The position numbers and the translations under genes are program-made. Below the pieces are notes generated by a model. It had not been told where the DNA came from, did no database searches, and saw only the letters and a list, made by a program, of their open reading frames with translations. This document shows, in pieces, positions 34,560-46,065 of a DNA stretch of 64,000 nucleotides (position 1 is the stretch's first letter; every line of letters starts with the position of its first letter). This DNA is from Limnoperna fortunei (taxonomy: Eukaryota; Mollusca; Bivalvia; Mytilida; Modiolidae), in the NCBI GenBank assembly GCA_944474755.1, contig OX104111.1, positions 100,617,178 through 100,681,177 of the forward strand. Reading direction: 5' to 3'.

Positions 34560-35420
34560 TCTATTAAAAAAAGTTTTAGAAAGCTTTAATTCGAGTTTCA
34601 AATTTTCTAGCTAATTTCCAACATTTCAACAATATTATTTACATGTTTTGTCCATCTACAATCAGAATTTAGTGTGACACCAAGGTTCCCGTGACAGTGC
34701 AATGTATCTACTATAACATCTAATTGTAAAAAAAAAACAGTTCATGGTGCACATTTCTAGCACTGAAAAACATTATACGGTATTTTATGAATTTTTACTT
34801 TCCACTGTTTTGACAAATTGAAATTATTTTTTTACCAATGTTAACCATCTGCATACTACTTAAATCGTACAATCTCTTACCGATTGATGTGTCCTCAGCA
34901 AAAAAATGCATATCAACAATATCGTTTACAGAAATTATAAAAGAGAGGACCCAGAATCGACCCTTAAGGAACACCTGCCTTAAGTTTGCCTAAGGTAGAC
35001 ATAGCCTTTAAATACCAAAGTCGTTCTCTGTTAGTTACGTAACTTTGTAGCCAGTGTTAAATATTCCTTTTAATGCCATACCTTTCTAGTTCAAGTATTA
35101 AAGTAATAATCCCCTTATCCATATCACTGCATGCAGGCAGGGTGTACTCGACTCCAATCTTAATTGACAAGGATTGCAAGTTTTCTCACCGCAGGTCGGG
35201 GGTTTTCTCAGGATATTCCGACTTGCTCTCCCAATAAAAACTGGACTCCGATATAGCTGAAAAAATGCTGAAAGTGGCGTTAAACAACATTTAAACAAAC
35301 AAACAAACATTCCAGATTGTCAAAAGTTTTCTTCCGTTCATGTCATTAACTAGTTCGATAAGTTGGTCGGTTGTTGAATGTCCTATAGGTCATGAAGGTT
35401 ACTATGATTACGTCGATTGT
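34560..35420 (-). pseudogene. Decayed LINE reverse transcriptase, split by a SINE
   Basis: On the minus strand, 35420-35310 reads PIGHSTTDQLIELVNDMNGR. After the SINE, 35110-34980 reads ERYGIKRNI, HWLQSYVTNRER and LGKLKAGVP. Then comes GSILGPLLF and a decayed active-site box (FFAEDTSIG in place of FADDTS) near 34900. The order is that of reverse transcriptase motifs. Stops and the changed box show it is dead. Confidence 0.75.
35120..35305 (+). repeat. SINE, 5'-truncated, inside the dead LINE
   Basis: From GGCAGGGTGTACTCGACTCC through TTAATTGACAAGG to GCTGAAAGTGGCGTTAAAC and an (AAAC)n tail. The tRNA-like head is missing. Confidence 0.75.
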
Positions 35421-36149
35421 AATTTATTACTAATTTAGTTCTCCGCTAATGAAGCTGGCTTCCATGATACGCCGAAAAAGTGCTGAAATTTGCACTGCAT
35501 CCCTTTTAATTCAATTGATAGTATAACAATGACGGGTAAAATGGACTCGGGGATAAGTTCCGCATGTTCTGTTCTGGTACATATAGTGTCGCACATGTTT
35601 CCATTTACCTCGCAAATCAAACTGATGATTACCGACACCATGTAAACAATTGTTGTGAAATTGCAACATCATACTATAATATAAAACATAATTGTTTTGT
35701 GTTAAATTACTAACTTTAGTTTGTTGTTTAAACACGGAGGCCTTGTGTTCAAAATTGCAGTTTAAAATTATTATTGAAATTCATTGAACTGAAGAAAACA
35801 TTTCATGTTTTTACTTATAGAGTGTTTACACGTCTCAGTAAGTAAATATGTTAAATCTAAATGTCATTTGTACCCCTTAACCCGTCAAAGTTGTCAAGTA
35901 TTGAGAATTGGGAGTGTCAATATCTCAATAATTGTATCCAATCTGTATGTCGTTAAAACAAAAAAATGTCAACAGATTACCAACTTCTCAGACAAAGTTA
36001 AAGTAGGACACGGTACCGATCTTAGGATATTCTTAGTTATCAGTTCAATAGAATATAAAAGATATATAATTGGCGTTATAAATCTGTGCTTCAGTAAATC
36101 TAATGATTTTGTTTTTAGCCAACGTGACAAACTTTCAGCTCAAACATGC

Positions 36150-36301
36150 CAACCCCTTAAAAGTGCTGACAATCCTTGTCAATTAAGATTGGAGTCGAGT
36201 ACACACTGCCTGCAGTGAGAATCGAACCCGCAATCTCAGTGTTGACAGACCACGTGATCAATAGTAGACGAACTACCTTGACAACTCGGCCACCGGGGCC
36301 C
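36150..36301 (-). repeat. SINE head fragment (tRNA-derived)
   Basis: The minus strand reads GGTGGCCGAGTTGTCAAGGT (A-box-like) and GCGGGTTCGATTCTCAC (B-box), then GTACTCGACTCCAATCTTAA. It keeps the head and loses the 3' tail. It resembles a tRNA gene at first sight but lacks tRNA folding and continues into the SINE body. The preceding stretch 35421-36149 shows no gene. Confidence 0.7.
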
Positions 36302-36302
36302 C

Positions 36303-36990
36303 TCCGTCCACAGATTAAAATTTTGTCTTAATCTGGCAGACCTCCACTGGTTACCTTCTGTCACCGTCCACAGTTTAAAATTGGACACTATAGTGAATCG
36401 CTCCTTGCATAATTCAGCGCCTTCATATATTATTGACAAACATCTCAAAGAGTACAGGCCTACGAGATCTTTAAGGTTAGAGACCACTTCAAGACTTGTA
36501 GTTCCAAATATACAAACCGAAATGTATGGAGAGCGTCAATGTGGATGGACATCGGCAAAATTGTGGAACGATCTTCCAAGTGAAAGTAAACTGTCACTGA
36601 ACATTTTCAAAAAGGGGTTAAAACGTACTTTTATGAACTTGCTTTTTAAACTGTACGTCAAGTTCTGAGTAATATAACTGCATAGAATAATATTTTACAT
36701 ACTTCCGCTTTGCATTTTTATTTATTTACTAGTATTTAAATTTGTTATTTCAAAGAAGCGATTTTCCTTTTCTAATCTCTTACTGTTTTTTTTTCTTCCT
36801 TTTTTATTGTCATTTAATGTTTAAGGTCTCATAGTTTTGGGGTTTGTTTGTATGTGGCCGTGTACATTTGCTCGTATTTTAGTTTTTTAAAGTATTTTTG
36901 TATTTATATTTTTATGTACTTTTAAAGCGCTTTAGAGTATTGTATTTTATATAAGGTGCTGTATAAATCTTATCATTTATTATTATTTAA
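36303..36990 (+). pseudogene. CR1/L2-like LINE, 3' end with ORF2 C-terminus
   Basis: Open from about 36335 to a stop at 36668: LADLHWLPS, then NRSLHNSAPSYIIDKHLKEY, RPTRSLRL and ERQCGWTSAKLWNDLPSE, FKKGLKRTFM. This LHWLP ... APSY ... R.F...LWN.LP order is the usual C-terminus of L2/CR1-type ORF2. The 3' untranslated part ends in a GCGCTTTAGAG and GTGCTGTATAAATC segment with an ATT-rich tail near 36990, typical of L2-like 3' ends. 5'-truncated. Confidence 0.75.
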
Positions 36991-37139
36991 CTGTGTAGCG
37001 TAAGCAGGATGAGATCATATAGCTAAAACGAGAATTGTCGAAGCGAAAACAAAAACGCCTGGATGCCTGGATTAGCCTATTATACAGTGGGATGTTTTAA
37101 TTTGAATAAAATGTATAAATAATTAAGAAAAATAGCAAA

Positions 37140-37385
37140 GAAAACCGACCGAACAACAACAACAGCCAAAAGTCAAGGGACAGTTATGAATCCGGATATA
37201 GACAAAAATGCACAGCGCAACACATAAACCCAAAACACAAAAACAGAAATAGAGTAAACTAAACCCAATAAAAGCCATGGGTGCACTCAGGTGCTCTGTA
37301 CAAGTAAGCAGTGCCTGCCTCTAATTAGACACCCGTCGAGTTACTCATTGTCATATCTAGGAAAAACTCAAATCCAGGAATAGCA
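37140..37385 (-). repeat. Dispersed mussel-type repeat R2, copy 1
   Basis: On the minus strand CGACGGGTGTCTAATTAGAG, AGCACCTGAGTGCACCCATG and TGTCCCTTGACTTTTGGCTG. It shares its plan with 42830-43100 and with a repeat I remember as common in mussel sequences. No ORF. Confidence 0.5.
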
Positions 37386-38487
37386 AACACTACCTATGAC
37401 TCCGAAAGTATTTCAGGGTTGATTTCCCATAACGAGCAATCAAGTCATGGTGACGACGATAGAACTTATGCAGAGATAACATCAACCTAGGTACACCAAA
37501 CCCTTGTTTTAGTAGTTTAGTAGTCAACAGCAGTAATCGGTCTAGAAAATTAGAATACAGATCGCGAAAGTGAAATTTACACACCATATGCTGGAGCTGC
37601 TGGAATTTAGCTGTCGACGAACGTGAAGTTGAGAATTGGAATGTTGAAGTCATCACATTTGTCGTAGAGTCTAGTTTTTAGTTTTACTGAGTCTATTCCT
37701 AGAAGTGGATCTAAGTAAGAGGCTGACCTTAGTGTTTTGGCGGCGTCTTTAATTTCAAGCTCGCTAGGGTAACTTGAATGCAAATAGTCACTAAATTTAG
37801 TATAATATCATCAATATTGCAGAATGTGAAATTAGAGGTCTTTTCATTCTTTTTCAGCAGGTCTTCTATTAACTCAACCTCATAAGAGTACAAAAACGAC
37901 GAGGAGCACAATTAGTACACATTAGAATACCAACAGTCTGTTGAAAAACATGTCCTCCAAACATGACGAATGTTGTCAATCAGAAAATCTTAACATATGA
38001 TAGATTTGGTCTTCAGTATATTTAGTATTTGATTTAGAGTCATTGATGACGAAGTAAGTTCTGTCATTGCTAATTACCGGGTTTTTATATCGTCTCTTTC
38101 CTTTTTTTCTTGAAAAAATCCTTGTTTTAAGCTGCGACATGTGAAATCTAACACGAATGGCATCTTTACATGTAAGTTTCATGCTATAACACAAATTTAC
38201 ACCGAAAAATTTCAAATGTAAGTTCATGTAAGTACTAAAATGTTATTAATGTTAATGATTTGTATTTAATCACTTTGTAAAATAAAAAATAGTTCTTCGT
38301 ATGCGTGTTACGTTTACTTCCGGGATAAAAATCGTCCTCCCAATTCAGGGGTCTGATTCCACGTTCGCTCCGTCAGAACCGCTGACTGGGAGGATGGAAG
38401 GAAATGTGAACATATAATCACGAAAACGCGAAAAAGTGAAAGCAAAAACACAAACAGGGAAAGCGGAAATGCAGAAAAAGGTAAGGT
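37386..38487. other. No gene recognised
   Basis: Several minus-strand ORFs of 60-90 codons (37390-37656, 37729-37911, 37976-38227) follow each other with slightly higher GC. They might be a decayed coding relic, but I see no family motif. Confidence 0.3.
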
Positions 38488-38697
38488 TTTTTAATTGTTT
38501 GTTTTATTGGTGTTTTATGCCACTTTCACAAATTTTTCAGCTATTTTTATTGCGAGAGGAAGCCAAAAAAATACCATTAGACCTTCGGTAGAAAAACTGG
38601 TAATCATTGTCAATTAAGACAGACTCGAGCCAGCAACCTTGGTGTTGAAAGACCACGTGATCAATATACGACGAACTACCTTAACCACCGAGGACCC
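38488..38697 (-). repeat. SINE, diverged full-length copy
   Basis: On the plus strand it starts with the tail (TTGTTTTATTGGTGTTTTAT GCCACTTTC) and ends with the complement of the head (GACCACGTGATCAATA, ACTACCTTAACCACCGAGGA). Same family as 40440-40683. Confidence 0.65.
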
Positions 38698-38837
38698 CAA
38701 AACGAAAGGAAACAGGAGAAAAGGAAAGTGAGAAATAAATTTCAGTTCATGTTTCCGCTTTTAAAAACGATTTCGCACAATTTTTTTCCATTTCTTACAG
38801 TACCTGGGGATATTGGGCATATCCGGATTACATAGTT

Positions 38838-39133
38838 CAGTGGCGGATCCAGAGGGGGGGGTCCAGGGGGTCCGGATCCCCCCTTTCGTTTTGACAAGCA
38901 TGGGGTCTGGACCCCTAGCATAACAAAATGACATTTTAACGGACATGTTTTAGGTGTCAGGAAATCGTCAGAATGCAGGATTTTACACCATTTCGTTCAG
39001 AGCTTCTGGGGGCCTTAAGCGGCCTTAAGCGGCCCCCAGACCCCCTGCCGTAATACGACCTCTGCGAGGTCGGCATTCGGCCACCATGACAAATTTGGAC
39101 CCCCCCTTTCATTTGAGGCTGCATCCGCCCCTG
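38838..39133. mobile_element. hAT-type MITE, 5-bp target duplication TAGTT
   Basis: Ends CAGTGGCGGATCCAGAGGGG and GGCTGCATCCGCCCCTG are inverted. TAGTT is present on both sides (38833-38837 and 39134-39138). An inner palindrome (CTGGGGGCC ... GGCCCCCAG) lies near 39010-39045. The duplication length matches the hAT at 17.9-21.5 kb, so the two may use related transposases. Confidence 0.75.
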
Positions 39134-39138
39134 TAGTT

Positions 39139-40135
39139 TGTTAATAGGTCGGTCCATGGAATACAAAAAGTGCATCCGGTTCGAGTTCGCAACAATAACA
39201 TTGATGTTGTTTTAGATTCAAACATAATAATATAGATCCGTAAATGTTAAAGGTAACATTCACAAAAGTAGTTATACATTTTGTACATCCAATTCTACAT
39301 ACTAGCCTATTTGTCGCTTATGACAAATTTAATTTGTAGTTGAAGTTATAAAATTGTCAGCTAAAATAGACGACGTTGATACTGAATGAAAACTGACGCC
39401 ATTTAATTATAATATTTGTCAAATAAACAATATATTTCTGTCTGTTAGTAATGATGTTCAACAACAATATTTGTGTAATTTGTACCAGCTCGCAAAATGA
39501 TTGCCACCGCACTGAGTCGTTTTATATGTACGGTAGAAAACTTTTTCCACAATTTTACTGACTGGATTCGTTCTAAAATTGTAACACCATAATGTCAGCA
39601 ATGCAAAATTTGTCGAATATGTCTCATAACCTCTAAGCTGCACCAAGGAGGCCTCATTAAACAACGAGTGAATTTCCGGTGCATGTTCAAAATATGGCAG
39701 CATTGGAAAAATAGGCCCCAAATTTATCTTATGTTGCATTTGCTATCGCTAACAGAGTTATACATTTTGAAATATTTGTCATTAGTGTAGAACAGTATAG
39801 ATAATACTTCTTGTCAATATATAGAGTTACAATGTGACTAATACATTGAAAATGGTTAGAACAATCATCGTGAAACTTAAAAAAATGGAAAAAAGTATGC
39901 GTCAACGAAGATTTTCCATGAAATGCATATTTTTAAAATTTATTAAATATTACTACATTAAGTATTTGTGAGTTAATTTAACCTTATATGTGTAGTGCCC
40001 AATATATATTAAGTTTTAAGTAAGGGAAAGATTTTTTTAAAAATAAAAGATTCAGAGCTCTGGCACGCTCGGTACAATTGCACAAGGCCATCAAATTTGC
40101 TTAGCCCAGAAGGTGCGTGCTTGTGAAGCTATTCT
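39139..40135. other. No gene recognised
   Basis: AT-rich. A 93-codon minus-strand ORF (39739-39458) has locally higher GC and a natural-looking composition but no recognised motif or splice context. Confidence 0.35.
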
Positions 40136-40283
40136 ATGCCGAATTTTATTGCCGTTATAATCCGAAGTTAGATTTGTGACTTGTCAGATTAACGCAAAAA
40201 AAAAAAAAAAAAAAAAAGAAAGGAAAAAAGAAAAAAAGATAAGATAAGAATAGCGAGGGTACGATTATTTATTCTAAAGCTAT
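40136..40283 (+). repeat. R1 fragment with internal poly(A), possibly flanked by a direct repeat
   Basis: CCGAATTTTATTGCCGTTAT through an A-rich run to CGAGGGTACGATTATTTATT. AAGCTATTCT lies on both sides (left at about 40127, right at about 40277) and could be a 10-bp target duplication. Confidence 0.5.
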
Positions 40284-40439
40284 TCTTACTTTTTATATTG
40301 TTAGTTTAGGTTTCATACTTGCAAACCAAACTTACATATACCTTATAGTAGGTATTGTGGCCAAACGTGTTTAAAATCTCATTAAAAATATTTTTGTATC
40401 GGAATTTCGATGCATTCTCTCGCAATCGTTACACAGATG

Positions 40440-40683
40440 TTTGTTTGTTTGAATGGTGTTTAACGCCACTTCCATCAATTTTCTGCTACATGTATATTAT
40501 GGCGTCCAGTTTTTTGGGGAAGACGCCGGAGTACCCGGAGAAAACTCCGACCTTCTAACCTTGTCAAGAATGGAGTTGAGCGCACCCTGCCCGCAGTGAG
40601 ACTTGAACCTTCAACCCCATTGTTAACAGACCGCGTGATAAATAGAAGACGAATTACTTTAACCAATGCGCTACCGAGGTACC
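40440..40683 (-). repeat. SINE, full length, with diverged target duplication
   Basis: The minus-strand order is an A-box region, the B-box (GGTTCAAGTCTC), the body GGTACTCCGGCG and the tail GTGGCGTTAAACACCATTC plus (AAAC)n. The flanks CGTTACACAGATG (40427-40439) and CGTTAGACATATG (40684-40696) agree at 11 of 13 positions, as expected for an aged duplication. Confidence 0.75.
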
Positions 40684-40696
40684 CGTTAGACATATG

Positions 40697-42829
40697 CAAT
40701 AGCTATACTTTGTAAAACAAATACTAGTAATCAACGTTGAATAATCGTTGTGTCTAATAAACTCTCTGTATGTTCACTCCTAGGAAAACGACTTATGTTC
40801 TGCATCTCTCGCTTAATAAAGCCATGTATAAGCAACACGTGTTTTTTTTTCATTTACAATGAGAAGGAATAATAAAAATCAAATTAGCTGTCGATTGTCG
40901 GATTTTGTCTTCTGATACTTATAATTTCTTACGGTTCGATAGTATAGTAAGAAATTATTGTATTAACAGTACTCATGTGAATACTTATTCAGGTCATGTG
41001 ACTACATGTATTTCGCGGGAAATATTTCCCGACAATTCACTTTCTAGCCCAACATCGAAGGGCAAACAAAGTTCATTATAAAAATGTAATAATTTTTGTT
41101 AGATTAAATAAATTAAATATTTTGATTTAGTAAAAACATGTTCTATTGATGTATACAGGTCCGAGTATAAATCTTGAGGCGATTTGTCGCTTTGGCTTCG
41201 GACACAGGTTTCCTTACCCTGAACAAGGTTTGGGTTTTTCCTGGACGGCGAGATCGTCGATGATAGAGATAAAAAATATTTGTTGTATAAATGACAATTT
41301 TCGAAAGCATAAGCTGAATTTGCTATTTTATTGGTCAGAAATAAATTTGTATGTTTCATGTAATGTGTATATTTGCTTTAGATATATATATGCAATATTT
41401 ATTTAATTGTTATAATACCAATAAACTCCGGTGTCCACTAGGTTTACTGGGCTATCGGCAAATGTTATTATTTGAATATTTATTTATAGTATGAATGTAT
41501 AGAGAATACTTTGGCTTCCTCTTTCAATAAAAACTAGATACCATGATAATGTTGTATTATTGTGGAAAAATAACGGAAAATAATGTTTGGATTTGTCTTA
41601 CTTTGGAATCACGAATTTTCTTTTATATGTTGACGTATTAATGTAGTTTAGCTCCTCTTTTTGTCAGCATTAATACCCCATGCTCGTCCAAGTGAAACTG
41701 GGCTATTAAGGCCCCTTTGTATTTAAAGCTTTATTTGCGGCTATCTATTGTCAATCTGTTTAGTAATCGCATTTAACATCGCATCTGACAGTAATAAGTT
41801 ACAGTGACAGAAAAAAACTAATAAAGAAATTAATAGTAAATTACCTTTATTATTATGGTAGATTAAAACACACCGCGGTTGTAGCAAATACAAGTGCACA
41901 AGTACTTAATCTACACATCAAGTTGACAAAAACTGCCAATACATAACTGTTACGAGTTCTGTTTCTGAAACCATCTGAATGCTTTACTTTCATATTAATA
42001 ACATATTTGTCATGTTTGCAACAGATCGTCGACATCTTAATAGATACCAAATGTGCTCCCCTTCTCCAGAATTGTTTCTCTATCAGGTATCAGGCGGATT
42101 TTTTTACAAGAGATTCTCAAATATAATGACAAAAGGTTAGCCCTCTCCAATTTCACGTTCTGCCATATAAAGATGACGTACTTTATTGAATAATTATAAA
42201 TTCAGTGACTATGTTTATCGCATCTCGACCCATAGAGCAGCCGGACGACGGATAGGTGAAACCGACTCTCTTTTGTTTGGGGGGTGGGTGGGAGGGGTTG
42301 TTGTCATGTCATAATAAGGAAAGCCTGGCTGTGCCACGCTCCTTTTACGAAAGGCCTTTTTTGTAGATTTAAAAAAAGAGTATGCATGCCCATTGTAGCT
42401 GCTACAAAAGGTTAAATTTTCCGCCTACCAAATACTCCATACTTATCCAGTGGCCGTCAAATTTTATTACACATATCCAATCACACCCTCCTTTCCATTG
42501 ATTTATTGTTTGTTAACTTGTTCTCATCCTGACTATAGCTAAAAAACTGCTCGCTGGACGTAAAGCAAACATCTAATCAATTAATGAATGTGAAATTAAA
42601 AACAGACGAGACAGCAAAGCCTGTCTCATACCTTGACCTATATCTAGAAATTTACAATTAAGGTCGGAAGAGAACAAACTTTACGACAAAAGGGATAATT
42701 TTAATTTTCCTGTTGTGAATTTTCCATTTACATGCAACAACTGCATATGGTGGAAACACACCAATCGATCAGAAACTTGAGAGCCTGTGTAAGTTGTCCA
42801 GATTTCATTATCCGCTGACATGGGTTTTC
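40697..42829. other. No gene recognised
   Basis: AT-rich. Near 42530-42590 a phrase GACTATAGCTAAAAAACTGC followed by AAAGCAAACATCTAATC looks like another short SINE-like tail. ORFs at 41099-41406 on both strands are unrecognised. Confidence 0.35.
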
Positions 42830-43100
42830 AAGGGGAAGATTGAGGTCGCAATCATGAGTGATACGACGGGTGCCGTCTGTAAAGCGGGAGTTACATACCC
42901 TTCTACAGTATCTAGCCTAACTCCCTGTTTTGTGGAATTAATGTTGCTCAATTTTTAGTTTGGTGTCTGTTTTGTTGTTGTTCCTGTTTTGTTTAAACTA
43001 TGGTTTACTCTGTCATTGATTATTGAATACTCTTCGGTGTCGTAGATTGCTTTTTGTCTTGTAGTGATCATTGGCATTTGTAACATTTAAAAGAATTTAA
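42830..43100 (+). repeat. Dispersed mussel-type repeat R2, copy 2
   Basis: GATACGACGGGTGCCGTCTG, CGGGAGTTACATACCCTTC and TTGTTGTTCCTGTTTTG follow the plan of copy 1 in the opposite orientation. Confidence 0.5.
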
Positions 43101-43919
43101 CTCAGTTTATATAACTGCTCTTGCTTTCTTATTATAGTATGAACCTGTCGGGGTCGGCTCTTTGTATCCGGGATCATCATTTCGATCTAATTGACGAGTT
43201 GATTCGCATTTTACTAATATCCATGGTCCCTAGGACAAAATATAGGTGGGTATTCATAAAAGGTATCATTGTCCCAACCATTCTTGAAAAAAGGCCAAAC
43301 TTACTATTTTCAAAAATATAGGTTATAGATTTTTTCATCCTGTTCCGTTGTTTAATGTTCCTACGGGCTTATGCGTTCAGAAGAATGACACCTGACTTAC
43401 GTTTTCACCGTGTGTCTCTAAAATGTTTACTTTTTGTAAGTTTTATACTATTTTAATGGGTATTATTTCAGTTGATTCATTTGGCAATGTTAACATTTGT
43501 ATGTTATTTTTCATGTGTAGGAATTTTAAAATTTTCTAATTATATTTTGATTGGATTTATTTTTATTAGATTTCTCTCTGAATGATATTTCGATTGTGAA
43601 TCGACAAATTTGTCCTATCTTACGGTTTTTGAAAAATAAGGGGCAAAAAATGTTGAATGTATTGTTTTCGTCCATAAATCAATTATGTATTTGTTATCCA
43701 ATGTTGATGGAATTTCTTCATTGGACCGTTTTTGTTAATTTTATTAATGCTTTAGCATATTTTCCCCATCGGTTTTTGAGATATCCGAGTTCAAATGTTA
43801 TTGGATTTTGATGGATTTTTTAAGGAACTGTTTGTAGCTTTTGGCAACGTATCAAAAGTTTGATGGTTAAAGAGTTTATATTTGAACTCAGTATTCATAG
43901 GTATTATAATTCTTGAAAG

Positions 43920-44030
43920 CATTCTAATTAAAATAAAATCGTTCACTTACTCCCCCCCCCCTTTTGTTATTGGTCGCTGCTACTAATAACAAAAGGGGGA
44001 GTAAGTAAAAGATTGCATTTGAATTAGATT
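43920..44030. mobile_element. Short foldback MITE, copy 1
   Basis: Arms CTTACTCCCCC...CTTTTGTTATT and AATAACAAAAGGGGGAGTAAG surround GGTCGCTGCTACT; outer arms TTCTAATT / AATTAGA also pair. A second copy is at 48361-48510. The stretch 43101-43919 shows no gene. Confidence 0.65.
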
Positions 44031-44192
44031 GTCTTGAAAGAGTCAACATATTAGTCTCTGCCTCTTTCTTGTCGATGTATTTAGGACATTTGGGCAGCAC
44101 TTCTGTTTTGTCCAGATGATTACATCCTTAATGTGGAATCGGAACCCCTGACTTGGGAGGATGAGATGAATCTAGCGAAACCACTGGTTTTG

Positions 44193-44487
44193 CAAAGGCG
44201 GATTCCAGGATTTTCGAAGGGGGGCTTAAAAAGGGGATATCGGAAACGGAAGGCCACGAACAAGGTTTTTATAGTGTTCAATAACCTTTATTTGGCACAG
44301 TATATACGACACAGATATCATAATAAACGAATCAGTACCGCTAATGCATTAATTTATGGCGAGGACGAGCGGGGATTACATTTTTGCCTTTGGCGCTGGT
44401 TGTTACACTCCCTGTTCTCTTTTTTTTCCTTTTCTTTTTTTTAAAAGGGGGGGGGGGCGTACGCCCCCCCCTCTGAATCCGCCACTG
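44193..44487. mobile_element. hAT-type MITE, decayed
   Basis: Ends CAAAGGCGGATTCCAGG and CTGAATCCGCCACTG are inverted and match the CAGTGGCGGATCCAG end type of the element at 38.8 kb. A G-run and C-run pair lies at 44443-44471. No clear target duplication. The 103-codon ORF here is incidental. Confidence 0.6.
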
Positions 44488-45574
44488 AAATTTTTAGTCA
44501 CGGAGTAACGATATTTTTAAAAACGAGTTTCCAGTATTTAATGAAATGTTACTTGTAAATGGTAATGGAGTAGGTCATCTTTAAAACTTCATAGAAATAG
44601 AAACAATTTTATTGGCACAAACTCATAGACAATAACTGGTTAAGGCCCAAATACATGTGAAGTTATATGAAATAAATATGTAAGTAATAGTTATTAAACC
44701 AGTCTGAGAATTAATAACAGTAATATATTAATCTACCCGTATCCATTTACAATTCAGCAGATGACAGAGAAATGTACATGTAATGGATTTCGCCCAGTCT
44801 TGCCCTTATAAATTAATTTATATACAAGTCAAGTTGGAGAATTGATAGTTTTTGTTTTGAGTTCCACATTTATTTTTGAAAGAGTTATGAAGAATTGTAA
44901 TACGTGTATTCACAATAGGACAATAGGAAACAATTCAAATCATTGGCTCTATTTTGACGATGCAAAGGTCCCCATTTCATTGTACAAACGTCATCTATTA
45001 CAACAGCATTTTATAATATGCTAATATCAGACAAACCAAAAGTCGTTTCCATTTTTGTGCTACGGCAGACATTATTTTGTAATTTTGACCAGTACTACGA
45101 CAAAATTAGACCCGGTGCTTTTCCACGAGTTATAGAAATCTTTTCAGCAGCCGTAGCTAAGAATAAAATACTTTTGAGCAGTAGTCTGGAGGTGGAGCAG
45201 AGGCCCAGAAGCTAAGCACATTTTTCAATCTCGTAATAGCTTCAACATAAAAAACTGTATTTTAATCCTAGTTTCAGCAGACGCAGTTTTTGGTTGTCTG
45301 AAAAGTACTTTGCCGTTTTCTTAAATTGTATACTGAAAATGCAATGTTGCTTTTTTTTTAAATTTTGACTCGGATTGGTCAGTATTTTCAAATGAAATTA
45401 TTGTTATTAAAGTTATTTGAATCGGATGATTGTTTATAAATGTAAATTTATTAAACCGTTATTTAATATTGAACTAAACATCAATTATTTCTCGTGCAGG
45501 TATCGGAGAACATTACAGCAAATGATTTAATGCGAAAACAAAGCGTTTTCGGGATTTGCTATAAAAATAACTAT

Positions 45575-45642
45575 AATGTCAAAAACAAAAAAAAATATTT
45601 GTAAGCACATACGTACAGTGCTATAATGTAGCTACGCCATTG
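45575..45642 (+). repeat. Solitary right end of a hAT element
   Basis: TTGTAAGCACATACGTACAG, TGCTATAATG and GTAGCTACGCCATTG match the right terminus of the hAT at 17.9-21.5 kb (21410-21450). No left end is visible upstream. The stretch 44488-45574 shows only a weak protein-like fragment. Confidence 0.6.
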
Positions 45643-45676
45643 CTTTTAGTGAGTTTTGTTAGAATACGGTTTCTTT

Positions 45677-45800
45677 CAGGGGCGGATCTAGAAAACCGGG
45701 CTTAGAAAGGGGAGGGGCGAAATTCGGGCAAGGGGTCTGGGGAACGCAACGCCTTGGTGGAGGAGTAGGGGGGGGCGAAGCCCCCATAAGCTGTTGAGAT
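45677..45800 (+). repeat. Solitary left end of a hAT-type element
   Basis: Starts CAGGGGCGGATCTAGAAAAC and continues with G-rich sequence and GGGGTCTGGGGAACGCAACG. This is the usual left-end look of CAGTGGCGGATC elements; no right end was found. Confidence 0.5.
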
Positions 45801-45884
45801 TTAAGCAATTGAGAGGTCGTTGAGGACTACAACATTTTTAACACACTCTCGCTCGGAATTAGTCATCTACTATTAATTAGAAGT

Positions 45885-46065
45885 TTGTACGGTACGCACC
45901 GCAGTTGAGAGTTGCCAGCATTACTGTAGGCGTGCTCGATTTCAAACTCAATTTATAATGATTGTTAGTTTTTCTGTCGAGGGTAAGGAGTTTCACTTTC
46001 CGATGTAAATTTGGACATAAATATCTGAAAAATTGAAATTGGCGTTAAACCCCATTGAAAAAGAC
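45885..46065 (+). repeat. SINE, strongly diverged
   Basis: GTGCTCGATTTCAAACTCAA through ATATCTGAAAAATTG to TTGGCGTTAAACCCCATTG keeps the order of the SINE body and tail. Confidence 0.5.

Noticed and set aside
35805..36218. 137-codon plus-strand ORF
   Set aside because: Its 3' third is antisense SINE sequence and the rest has no motif.
39458..39739. 93-codon minus-strand ORF with natural-looking composition
   Set aside because: No recognisable family and no splice sites placed consistently; left as an unexplained ORF.
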